The position numbers and the translations under genes are program-made. The notes under the pieces are model-generated. The model did not search any database and was not told the DNA's origin. It was given only the letters and a program-made list of their open reading frames with translations. Positions 1-6,509 of a stretch of 9,989 nt of DNA are shown one piece after another. This DNA is from Calditrichota bacterium. GTDB taxonomy: Bacteria > Zhuqueibacterota > Zhuqueibacteria > Zhuqueibacterales > Geothermadaptataceae. Position 1 is the stretch's first letter. Each line of letters starts with the position of its first letter. The stretch spans positions 1 through 9,989 of the forward strand of contig QQUM01000518.1 in the NCBI GenBank assembly GCA_008501545.1. The letters are read 5' to 3'.

Positions 1-802
1 TATTGATATGGAAATCATCTTTCCAGGCTGGCTTTAATCCGCGGTCAACGCGCAGTGCGATACGTGCCTGCTGCATGGCTTCCGTAAATTTTTCCATATC
101 TTCTGTTCGGATTTGTATTTCCAGTGATTGTCGGGAACCATACTGCTTTAAAAAAGTTGTTACAGGGATGAAACTGAACTGATTTTGGTTGTTGCCGAGT
201 ATATTTCCCTTTTTCTCGCACACGCCAACAACGTTAAAATGCTTATCCCCAATTTTCACAGTTTTTCCAAGCGCATTTGTGTAAGGAAACAGGGTTTCGG
301 CAATATCCCATCCGAGTACACAATTATTGCGTCGCTGCAGCATATCGATGCGCGAGAGATGGCGACCATATGCCAGAGGGAACTCCCCGATTGCAGGATA
401 TTCCTCCGTGCGACCACGAATGCCAACACTTTCAACAAGACGTGTTGCAGCAGTGAGCCGGTCTCTGCGACTAATCGATGCGTCAATAAACTCGGCTAAA
501 GGCACTTCCTTGCGAAGTAATTCAAGATCGTCAAGTGTGATATCCGGGTTTTTCAACGCTTTAAGAAAGGCATCAAAATCAGTGAGCACGAGAAAACCAT
601 CATATTTCTGCACAGTAAAGACATTGCTCCCCTGAGAAGCGATTTTGGTTTTCACGAACTGATCCATTCCCTGCACAATGGAGACGACGGCGATGATCGA
701 CATGATTGAAATCACCACACAAAGAATAGTGAGAAATGACCGCAGTTTATTCGCAACCAGTGCATCAAAAGCCAGTCTTAAATTTTCGATAAAGAACAAC
801 AT
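1..802 (-). CDS. MacB/FtsX-type ABC transporter permease, N-terminal part (runs off the left edge)
   Basis: The minus-strand reading frame is open from an ATG at 802 to the window edge, giving 267 codons without a stop. The protein begins MLFFIENLRLAFDALVANKL and continues with a hydrophobic helix at about residues 22-43. This is the usual opening of the MacB/FtsX permease family: a short cytoplasmic amphipathic segment, TM1, then a periplasmic core domain. The remainder seen here fits that periplasmic MacB_PCD domain; the three C-terminal TM helices lie outside the window. No ATPase domain precedes TM1, so the ATP-binding subunit must be separate and is not in the window. The start lies 3 nt after the stop of the MacA-like adaptor, so co-transcription and translational coupling are likely. 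Inferred role: inner-membrane part of a tripartite exporter or a lipoprotein/peptide-type mechanotransmission ABC system. The substrate cannot be read from sequence. Confidence 0.88.
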   Translation of the reverse strand, partial: MLFFIENLRLAFDALVANKLRSFLTILCVVISIMSIIAVVSIVQGMDQFVKTKIASQGSNVFTVQKYDGFLVLTDFDAFLKALKNPDITLDDLELLRKEVPLAEFIDASISRRDRLTAATRLVESVGIRGRTEEYPAIGEFPLAYGRHLSRIDMLQRRNNCVLGWDIAETLFPYTNALGKTVKIGDKHFNVVGVCEKKGNILGNNQNQFSFIPVTTFLKQYGSRQSLEIQIRTEDMEKFTEAMQQARIALRVDRGLKPAWKDDFHIN

Positions 803-805
803 TCT

Positions 806-2053
806 TTACTCTATTTCCTTCACAGTCGTTTTAACCGGTTCTTCGTTGGTCAATTTGCGCAATGCACTGAACGGGCCTGTCACAACCATATCCTCTTTTT
901 CAAGTCCGGAAAGGACTTCAAAATAGCGGTCTCCTGCAATCCCGGTCTCTACTGCTTGAAATGTGACTTTGTCATCATTAACGACAAATACACCCTGATA
1001 GGGTTCTTTGTTTTCTTCATTTTTCAATGAATCTGCTGCCGCTTTCTTCGCACCATATTTTTTCTTTTTCGGTTTCAAACTTGCATCATCGCGAAGTGTA
1101 AGCGCCTGAATAGGGACTGCGAGCGCATCTTCCCGGTAACCGGTTCGAATATCGGCTTTGCAGGAAAGTCCTGAACGTACGTGTGGAATATCTTCATCAA
1201 GTTGGATGATAACCTCAAAACTTGTCGCCTGCTGCTGCCCTGATGTACCGAGAATCGGGCTATGCCCAACTTCAGTCACAAAGCCAGCAAAGGAGCTATC
1301 CGGATAGGCATCTACTTTAATGTCTGCCGGATGGCCAACTTTTACATCGATAATATCCGTCTCGTCGACTTCCACCAACGCTTCAATAATGGTTAAATCT
1401 GCAATTGTGAGCAGGACAGTTGCGGGATTATTGAATGCACCAACGAATACATTCTCGCCTTCTTCAATATTCCTTTTTGTAACGATACCGGTGATATCGG
1501 AGTGAATATTCACCTGACTGAGCTGGTGTTCTGCCGTAGCCAGCGCTGCTTTCAGGCGAGCAATTTCCTCTTTTGCCGCGTTTACCGAGGCTTTGCGTAC
1601 ATGCACCTCTGTACGGCTTTTTTGCACCTCGTTTGGTGATGCCAATTTTTTGTCAAATAATTTTTCTACACGATCAAGGTCTATTTGTGCTTGTTCAAGA
1701 TTGGCTATTGAAAGCTCGTGATTCGCCGCAGCAGCACTGATGCTGGCACGCGTTTGTTCAACCTGAGAAACAGCCGTTGTGGGATCGATTTGCAGAAGGA
1801 ATTGGCCTTTTTCCACATAATCACCTTCTTCAACAGCGACCTTTGTGACTTTTCCGGGTGTAGTAGCACTGATATCAACAGAGATTTTCGGTTGTATTTT
1901 TCCCGAAGCACTGACAATTGATTTCAGTTCACGTGAATCGAGTTTTACAACGTCGACCGGTGTGCCTTTATTCTTGTTTAATAAAATATTGAGCACAATC
2001 AACCCGACGACGGCGACAATGGCAATTAATATCCAAAGAGTTTTTTTATTCAT
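806..2053 (-). CDS. MacA/HlyD-family periplasmic adaptor (membrane fusion protein)
   Basis: The 415-residue protein has a single N-terminal membrane anchor at about residues 6-24 and no lipobox. The first half of a lipoyl-like domain is at about 58-90 (ISATTPGKVTKVAVEEGDYV). An Ala/Glu/Lys-rich alpha-hairpin coiled coil spans about 92-181, and the second lipoyl half is at about 182-205 (SDITGIVTKRNIEEGENV). A beta-barrel follows at about 216-315, then a membrane-proximal domain from about 353. This order is diagnostic of MacA/HlyD adaptors, which bridge an inner-membrane ABC permease to an outer-membrane channel. The permease immediately downstream fits that pairing. A low-complexity, lysine-rich insert at about 325-350 (KPKKKKYGAKK) separates the barrel from the membrane-proximal domain. 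No strong Shine-Dalgarno is visible before the ATG, which is placed by the anchor helix. Substrate unknown. Confidence 0.9.
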   Translation of the reverse strand: MNKKTLWILIAIVAVVGLIVLNILLNKNKGTPVDVVKLDSRELKSIVSASGKIQPKISVDISATTPGKVTKVAVEEGDYVEKGQFLLQIDPTTAVSQVEQTRASISAAAANHELSIANLEQAQIDLDRVEKLFDKKLASPNEVQKSRTEVHVRKASVNAAKEEIARLKAALATAEHQLSQVNIHSDITGIVTKRNIEEGENVFVGAFNNPATVLLTIADLTIIEALVEVDETDIIDVKVGHPADIKVDAYPDSSFAGFVTEVGHSPILGTSGQQQATSFEVIIQLDEDIPHVRSGLSCKADIRTGYREDALAVPIQALTLRDDASLKPKKKKYGAKKAAADSLKNEENKEPYQGVFVVNDDKVTFQAVETGIAGDRYFEVLSGLEKEDMVVTGPFSALRKLTNEEPVKTTVKEIE

Positions 2054-2088
2054 GATTCTTATTCAAGTTATCAGTTTAGAAAAGCGTG

Positions 2089-2120
2089 CTGCGCGAAATA
2101 TGGAATCATACTTCGCGCAG
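2089..2120 (-). promoter_or_regulatory. Intercistronic hairpin between the YIP1-family gene and the adaptor gene
   Basis: CTGCGCGAA (2089-2097) and TTCGCGCAG (2112-2120) are perfect 9-bp inverted arms. Inside them TATG and CATA pair again around a GAAT loop, with one A/C mismatch between the two stems, so the hairpin has about 13 pairs. On the minus strand it lies 11 nt after the YIP1-family stop and 35 nt before the adaptor ATG. It is followed by a weak TTTT, not a full U-tract. It may act as a partial terminator, an RNA-stabilising end or a processing site that sets relative expression. The structure is seen in the sequence; the role is inferred. Confidence 0.5.
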
Positions 2121-2131
2121 AAATTTGAATT

Positions 2132-2830
2132 TTAGAAGGCTGCCTTAAATCCTGCGATGATAACAATAACGGCAATCCAGGCAACAAATGCGACGATGAG
2201 ACCTCGTTTTGCCGCGAAGTTATATGCTGCAGCGAAACCCAGGCCAGCAATTGCAATTGCCCAGACCATCATCAAATCAATTTGCGAAAGCAGAAAATAC
2301 AAAACCGAATCTTTTGGCGCATCAGATGCTAAAAAAAGTAAGCTTGTGGCACTTTCCATCGTCCCGGTCACCATGCGTAACAACATTTGAACTATCGCAA
2401 TTATCACTGTAACAGGTGCACCCCAGGTGACCACTGAAAAAACCGTTTTAAAATTCGATTTTCCTCCCATGAACACCGAGCCGATGAGCATCATGAGACC
2501 GGCGGTAAAAAGACTCATTAACGGAACTGTCACGATTGGTGCAAACGGGATTGTCATTTGCATGACATTCACAGCCTGATCGATTTGTGCTTCAGACATG
2601 TTGGGATTTTGCGTTTGCATCTGCTCAACGGACATATCGATGATAAGAGGCATCGCCTGGTAAGTTGCAAGGACGGATACAACAATTGAAATAAGTATGG
2701 GAACAAGCCATGTTGGCTTTTTACAAATCTCAAGGAAGGTATTATATGGTGATGTGATAACACCAAGAAATTTCCCCATAAAACTCATTTCTGAAGTTTC
2801 TTCCGCCGTTACGGTTTGTTCTTCTGACAT
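2132..2830 (-). CDS. YIP1-family multi-pass membrane protein
   Basis: This 232-residue protein has a hydrophilic Glu/Thr-rich N-terminus, then MGKFLGVITSPYNTFLEICK, the entry motif typical of bacterial YIP1 (PF04893-type) proteins. About five hydrophobic segments follow, at roughly 41-60, 92-121, 131-153, 178-203 and 209-229. It has no signal peptide and should sit in the inner membrane. The start is well supported: GGAGGAG lies 4-5 nt upstream of the ATG at 2830. Bacterial YIP1 proteins have no established biochemical function. Here the gene leads a minus-strand cluster with an adaptor and a MacB-type permease, suggesting an accessory role for that exporter; this is context inference only. 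The family call is by sequence pattern and TM topology. Confidence 0.8.
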   Translation of the reverse strand: MSEEQTVTAEETSEMSFMGKFLGVITSPYNTFLEICKKPTWLVPILISIVVSVLATYQAMPLIIDMSVEQMQTQNPNMSEAQIDQAVNVMQMTIPFAPIVTVPLMSLFTAGLMMLIGSVFMGGKSNFKTVFSVVTWGAPVTVIIAIVQMLLRMVTGTMESATSLLFLASDAPKDSVLYFLLSQIDLMMVWAIAIAGLGFAAAYNFAAKRGLIVAFVAWIAVIVIIAGFKAAF

Positions 2831-2916
2831 AATTCTCCTCCAAATGAAATTATTTTAACAGTAATAATGGTCAAAAAGATAAACCTGATACACGAACAGT
2901 TCCGGCTTATTCACAC

Positions 2917-2939
2917 AATTGTTAAGAAGTTGAACAATT
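2917..2939. promoter_or_regulatory. Inverted repeat upstream of the YIP1-family gene (operator-like, weak)
   Basis: AATTGTT (2917-2923) and AACAATT (2933-2939) are perfect 7-bp arms with a 9-nt spacer, about 80-110 nt upstream of the YIP1-family start. The region is AT-rich, so chance is a real alternative. No convincing -35/-10 pair was found on the minus strand nearby. It could be a dimeric-regulator site. Confidence 0.2.
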
Positions 2940-3048
2940 TACAGAATAATTCGAAAATATCAACTCTTTAAGTGATGATTTTGGTGAGATTTAGACAAAT
3001 TTCAAAAGAAATCCGATGCGTGCATGATATTTTGCCATAAACGCGCGA

Positions 3049-3072
3049 TGGCCCAGGGAAATGCCTGGGCCA
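3049..3072 (-). terminator. Hairpin downstream of the BTAD-domain regulator gene (possible terminator)
   Basis: TGGCCCAGG (3049-3057) and CCTGGGCCA (3064-3072) form a perfect 9-bp, GC-rich stem with a 6-nt loop. It lies 48 nt beyond the stop of the minus-strand regulator, where a terminator is expected. No clear U-tract follows on either strand, so it may be an imperfect intrinsic terminator or a 3'-end stabilising structure. Confidence 0.45.
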
Positions 3073-3120
3073 CCATTGCACGGGGAGGGAGAGAAACTGT
3101 TATGAGATGAATGAATAGAT

Positions 3121-4527
3121 TCACATGATTAATTGTTCTGCTTGAATCTTATCTTTGAGTTCAAAAGTTGCCCGGCTCGGGACGACACCCAGATCTTCTG
3201 ACATCGATTTCTGGCACTGCTGAAATTGCCGTAAAGCTTTATCACGCTGACCACTGTAGTAGTGACAAAGCATGAGTTTGCGATGCACATCCTCACGGCA
3301 ACTATCACAGAGAAGAATTTGTTCGCACATGCGAGTTGCTTCAGCATAGTTTTTCGATTTAATATAGTACGAACCTAAAATTTCGAGTATTGCAAAATAT
3401 TTCTCACGCAAATTTTCCCGCTCCAGCGTTGGCCACTCTTCGTACAAATCCTCCTCCATAAAATCACCATGATAAAGCTCGGCTGCTTTATGGTACTTAT
3501 CGATTGCTGCTTCGATATGATGTCTATTTTCGAGCACACGGGCTTCGTTATAGAGCTCACAGAAAGCGTGGGTATCACAATAATAATGCAGTTCAGGATT
3601 GAGAAAATAGCATTCGTCTCTGTAGAGAATACATTCTCGCTGCTCATCGACGTGGCTGAATGTTCTCCGCAAACCATGCAGTGCGACATTTAAACTGTTA
3701 CGTGCTGAATCGGTAGCGGTATCCGGCCAGAAATTTTCCATGAGCACATCGCGGTATATTTTGCGGCCGGACGTGGCAATATATGCAAATATGCCGCGTC
3801 CTTTCCGGCTGGGCCAGCGTTCAATTATCCTGTTTTGAAAGGATACCTGTAATTTGCCCAGACTCGTCACCACAAGCTCATGCGAACCAATTATTGCAGG
3901 CGTTGCCAGGGCAAATTTTGGCGACATAGCCAAAGAATCCATATCCCGCTGTGGCGAGGAATTGGGAAGCAAATCCGGCATGTGTGCCAGTCGTGAAAAT
4001 TTTCCGTTTAACGCGCTTTGTCGCAGGGTTCTCTTTTTGCGCCAATTACGACGGACAAGGCTGAATCGCACTTTCACCGACCGGATTGTGTAGGCCATCC
4101 AACCCGATAACAATTTTGCATAACGCCACGTTGATTTTCTAATGGAGCTAAATTGTGACCCGATCGATTTTTTTCTGCAAATCGACTGCAATAATTCACA
4201 CAGCTTTTTCTTGTCTACCGGTAAAAAAAAGTAGTCGGACAAGCCAGCACGATAGGCTGAAACTACCTGTTGTGAAGTCGGTTCCCTGGAGATTGCAATT
4301 ATTAAGACACGAGGTTTTGCCGTATGAATTGATTTTATTAAGTTTTTCATATTGCCGGAAAAATCAGAATCAACAAGCACGACGACCTCGTGTGTAAGCA
4401 AATGCATAAAAATTTCCGATTCACTCGACGAAATGCACGTCCATACGCAATTTTTAAACTGCCACTTTGGAACGAGATTATTTCCAGCCCCGGAAATATC
4501 GATGAGCAGTATCCTGGTGTGTCGCAT
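3121..4527 (-). CDS. SARP/BTAD-type transcriptional regulator with degenerate receiver-like N-terminus
   Basis: The protein has 468 residues. Residues 4-116 read like a CheY-type receiver: a beta-1 strand RILLID, Asp53 at the end of a VVVLVD strand, the strand VLIIAIS and the late motif AGLSDYFFLPVD. Only one acidic residue (Asp10) is at the first acidic site, and the conserved Lys before Pro is Leu102, so this is probably a pseudo-receiver. A basic linker spans about 120-175. Residues 222-310 fit an OmpR-like winged helix of the SARP/AfsR kind (LGKLQVSFQNRIIER...SRKGRGIFAYI...MENFWPD...ARNSLNVALHGLR). Residues 317-463 form a BTAD helical-repeat domain (YCDTHAFCELYNEA...LYHGDF...EDLGVVPS). 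The start has no clear Shine-Dalgarno but places the receiver strand correctly. Its likely target is the divergent operon starting at 4954 (inferred). The signal may be a ligand or partner protein rather than phosphorylation. Confidence 0.88.
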   Translation of the reverse strand: MRHTRILLIDISGAGNNLVPKWQFKNCVWTCISSSESEIFMHLLTHEVVVLVDSDFSGNMKNLIKSIHTAKPRVLIIAISREPTSQQVVSAYRAGLSDYFFLPVDKKKLCELLQSICRKKSIGSQFSSIRKSTWRYAKLLSGWMAYTIRSVKVRFSLVRRNWRKKRTLRQSALNGKFSRLAHMPDLLPNSSPQRDMDSLAMSPKFALATPAIIGSHELVVTSLGKLQVSFQNRIIERWPSRKGRGIFAYIATSGRKIYRDVLMENFWPDTATDSARNSLNVALHGLRRTFSHVDEQRECILYRDECYFLNPELHYYCDTHAFCELYNEARVLENRHHIEAAIDKYHKAAELYHGDFMEEDLYEEWPTLERENLREKYFAILEILGSYYIKSKNYAEATRMCEQILLCDSCREDVHRKLMLCHYYSGQRDKALRQFQQCQKSMSEDLGVVPSRATFELKDKIQAEQLIM

Positions 4528-4571
4528 AATTTGATGGGAATATGTGAGAAAAACGTCCTGTAAAAAGCAGA

Positions 4572-4633
4572 AAAGCCCACGGCATTCACGCCGGCATTTT
4601 ATTCGTATTTCCAGGTGTCAACCGAAGGGCTCT
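4572..4633 (-). promoter_or_regulatory. Possible structured leader of the BTAD regulator gene
   Basis: Read on the minus strand, AGAGCCC pairs with GGGCTTT (7 bp with one G-U), closing a domain of about 60 nt. An inner CGGC/GCCG hairpin (4580-4593) abuts the closing 3' arm. The outer arm runs into TTTTCTGCTTTTT, so a terminator-like outcome is conceivable 45-75 nt before the start codon. It does not match any riboswitch consensus I recognise, and the stems are short. This is a weak candidate. Confidence 0.25.
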
Positions 4634-4871
4634 GCACTCTACTTGCCTATTGATGCAAATAGATAAATTATTTACCAGAAAAATTGCAAACTGTCTTTTA
4701 ACGATCAAATTTGCCTGAAATCATCTTGAAATGGATGCTGCAAGGAATACTTAAAATTAAAATAAATTGTAACAATCATCATTTAATTGAATTTTAAGTG
4801 CTATTTAACTGGCGATTAACTTTACGAATTAAATTACTCCCGAGTTTTGAAAGCAACCAAATTCACATGCT

Positions 4872-4899
4872 TTTGATTTTGTTCGAGTCAGCACATAAT
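4872..4899 (+). promoter_or_regulatory. Candidate sigma-70-like promoter for the two-gene locus
   Basis: TTTGAT (4872-4877) and CATAAT (4894-4899) are separated by 16 nt. CATAAT matches TATAAT at five of six positions, while the -35 match is poor. Transcription would begin near 4906 and give a leader of about 48 nt before the ATG at 4954. The surroundings are AT-rich, so other placements are possible. Confidence 0.25.
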
Positions 4900-4953
4900 A
4901 AAATGAAACAAACGGACAAAATTAAAATGCATAAAAACAAAAGGAGTAATATC

Positions 4954-5397
4954 ATGGCAACACATTCACTCACCTTTGAAGAAAACCTGCCTTTCTTTTC
5001 AATTTCCGGCGGGGCAACCTTCACAACGCACGATGCGCCACCATTCAGTTCGGATACGATCATCAGCACAGATCAAACGTGGCACTGCCATTTCAACTGG
5101 CAGACAAATGGCCCATTGAATCACTTGCTCGCAGGCACCTGGCAGGTTAAAGTGCTTCTGGAAAAGTGGGGCCCAGGTGAGACGTTCCTCTCTCCACAGC
5201 AAACCCTGAACTTCGTCTCTCATCCAAACAACTACAATGGCGTAATTTCCGTTCCTGCAGGGGCAGTTCCTGCCGGTGTTTACAAACCGGTTCTCGTCAT
5301 CACCATGAAGGGTCCACTTGGTGTTCCAGGCCCAATTGCTGCTTTTGCAGAAGGATCAATGATGCAATTCTACGATGGCGGCCCCCTCGCGCCGTAA
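4954..5397 (+). CDS. Small protein of unknown function, likely a single beta-sandwich domain; first gene of the locus
   Basis: The protein has 147 residues. I chose the ATG at 4954 because AAGGAG (4941-4946) lies 7 nt upstream; a longer in-frame GTG at 4798 has no ribosome site and would add a low-complexity tail. There is no signal peptide, membrane helix or lipobox, so it is probably cytoplasmic. Alternating hydrophobic stretches (TWHCHFNWQTNG, GTWQVKVLLEKWGPGE, GVISVPAGAVPAGVYKPVLV, IAAFAEGSMMQFYDG) suggest an Ig/fibronectin-like beta sandwich. The C-terminal half resembles the C-terminus of the next gene's product. Codon choice favours C-ending codons (TTC 7 of 10 Phe, TAC 3 of 3 Tyr), and two stop codons stand in tandem (5395-5400); with the strong ribosome site this hints at high expression. 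No enzyme motif is visible. Function unknown. Confidence 0.82.
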   Translation: MATHSLTFEENLPFFSISGGATFTTHDAPPFSSDTIISTDQTWHCHFNWQTNGPLNHLLAGTWQVKVLLEKWGPGETFLSPQQTLNFVSHPNNYNGVISVPAGAVPAGVYKPVLVITMKGPLGVPGPIAAFAEGSMMQFYDGGPLAP

Positions 5398-5444
5398 TAA
5401 TCAGCACGCAGCTTTTGCATCTTAATTAATGCAAACTAATTCTG

Positions 5445-5472
5445 ACCGCGGTTGCTTTATGGTAACCGCGGT
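5445..5472 (+). promoter_or_regulatory. Perfect intercistronic hairpin between the two genes of the locus
   Basis: ACCGCGGTT (5445-5453) and AACCGCGGT (5464-5472) are perfect 9-bp arms with a 10-nt loop, and further G-U/C-G pairs are possible inside. It lies 47 nt after the first gene's stop and 11 nt before the AAGGAG ribosome site (5484-5489) of the second. No U-tract follows, so it is more likely a stability or processing element than a terminator. It could let the upstream gene accumulate more message than the downstream one. A weaker TTGCAT/ATGCAA repeat (5415-5434) lies just before it. Confidence 0.5.
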
Positions 5473-5495
5473 GGAATAACAGTAAGGAGAATTGG

Positions 5496-6491
5496 ATGAG
5501 TACTCCAAGAAAAAAACCAACAGGCCAAAAAGTCAGTGCGGTCAAAAAAAAACCTGAAACGCAGGACGAACCAACAGTTGAAAACGGAAGCGACCGTTCC
5601 GCGACTGAAGAAAGAATAGAACATTTGCAGACGCAATTAAATAAAGCACGGGCGGCAAAACAGAAAACAGGGCAACTGGAAGATGAAATTGGTCTGCTAA
5701 AAAAAAATATAACCGGCTATCAGGAACAGATTCAAACCCTAACTGACCAGCAGAAAAAATTAACAAAGGCATTTGACAACGCCGAGGAAAAGCAAAACAA
5801 GTTGAGCGCTGAGAAACAGGAACTTGAAAAGCAACTGATGGATCTGCAGGAGAAGATCAAAACGGCTGGCAGTGAAGACGACGAACCGCTCTTCGCGTCT
5901 ACAAGCTCGAAGTTCAGAATTGAACTTTATTATCAGGACGGTAAAATTCCAGGAAGGATTGAGCATATCGGGACGAGAAAAAAACAGAATTTCATCCTGT
6001 CCGAACCTGAAAAAATTCTGGAGTTTCTCTCGACATTCAGACCTACCGCGACAGCTGATACTGTGCAACCAGGTTCAGAAAAGGTCGCCAAACCACTTGA
6101 GATCCCACTAGATCAAGTAGAAAAGGCACTTGATGCATCCGAAGCTATCGGTATCCAGCAAACACCACAAAAAATCAGTGTGGCGCGAGATCAGCCATTT
6201 CAGTTGCAGTTTCAGCTTGCTTTAAGCGATGAGGTTGAAGAGCAGTGTGTTCACGGTGCGCATGAAGAAACATCAATTTACGCTCGACTGATCGGCAGCG
6301 ATATGACCGAGAAACTCCTTGGCAGAATCGTCTCGGATGAAAATTCAAGTGATCCCGTACAGATTCATGTTCCAGCGAACGTCCTCGATCCCGGGCTCTA
6401 CCGTATCGATTCAAAAATTGACATTACGCCCTCGGCTACAGGGAAAAAATTGAGTGCTGCAAGCGATAGCGGTCTAATCTATATTTTTTAG
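5496..6491 (+). CDS. Coiled-coil protein of unknown function with C-terminal beta domain related to the upstream gene product
   Basis: The protein has 331 residues and a good ribosome site (AAGGAG, 6 nt before the ATG). A disordered Lys/Pro-rich N-terminus (1-35) leads into a long Gln/Lys/Glu coiled coil (about 36-123, e.g. LEKQLMDLQEKIK). Residues 139-182 form a small module, FRIELYYQDGKIPGRIEHIG...FILSEPEKILEFL, recalling a short strand-strand-helix motif I associate with uncharacterised bacterial proteins; this is recollection, not a search. A linker (183-225) precedes a beta-rich domain (226-331). There ISVARDQPFQLQFQL, IHVPANVLDPGLYRI and SDSGLIYIF match the order and spacing of ISTDQTWHCHFNW, ISVPAGAVPAGVYKP and AEGSMMQFY in the upstream protein. 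There is no signal peptide or TM helix. The coiled coil suggests oligomerisation or scaffolding; function is unknown. Confidence 0.8.
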   Translation: MSTPRKKPTGQKVSAVKKKPETQDEPTVENGSDRSATEERIEHLQTQLNKARAAKQKTGQLEDEIGLLKKNITGYQEQIQTLTDQQKKLTKAFDNAEEKQNKLSAEKQELEKQLMDLQEKIKTAGSEDDEPLFASTSSKFRIELYYQDGKIPGRIEHIGTRKKQNFILSEPEKILEFLSTFRPTATADTVQPGSEKVAKPLEIPLDQVEKALDASEAIGIQQTPQKISVARDQPFQLQFQLALSDEVEEQCVHGAHEETSIYARLIGSDMTEKLLGRIVSDENSSDPVQIHVPANVLDPGLYRIDSKIDITPSATGKKLSAASDSGLIYIF

Positions 6492-6509
6492 GAACGTAAA
6501 ACCAATTTA

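Larger units (their letters stand above)
4528..4953. other. 426-nt divergent intergenic region between the BTAD regulator and the two-gene locus
   Basis: No convincing gene is seen here. The regulator-proximal part holds a potentially structured leader (4572-4633), and a TTGACA hexamer reads on the minus strand at 4621-4616, but the nearest TAAAAT is only 14 nt away. The middle is very AT-rich and contains a perfect odd palindrome ATTGT-A-ACAAT (4766-4776). The right part holds a weak promoter candidate and the Shine-Dalgarno of the gene at 4954. A region this long between a regulator and divergent genes is a natural place for the regulator's operator. No clear heptameric direct repeat of the kind bound by classical SARPs was recognised. 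Confidence 0.5.

Noticed and set aside
185..926. Plus-strand reading frames opposite the permease and adaptor genes
   Set aside because: They are shadows of well-supported minus-strand membrane and adaptor proteins and have no ribosome sites or family resemblance.
4572..4633. Known riboswitch upstream of the regulator
   Set aside because: The stretch does not match the consensus of any riboswitch class I can recall, including c-di-GMP, preQ1, ZTP and glutamine types.
4798..4953. Extended N-terminus for the small beta-domain protein from a GTG at 4798
   Set aside because: The added 52 residues are low-complexity, lie in AT-rich non-coding-like DNA, have no ribosome site, and bypass the strong AAGGAG before 4954.
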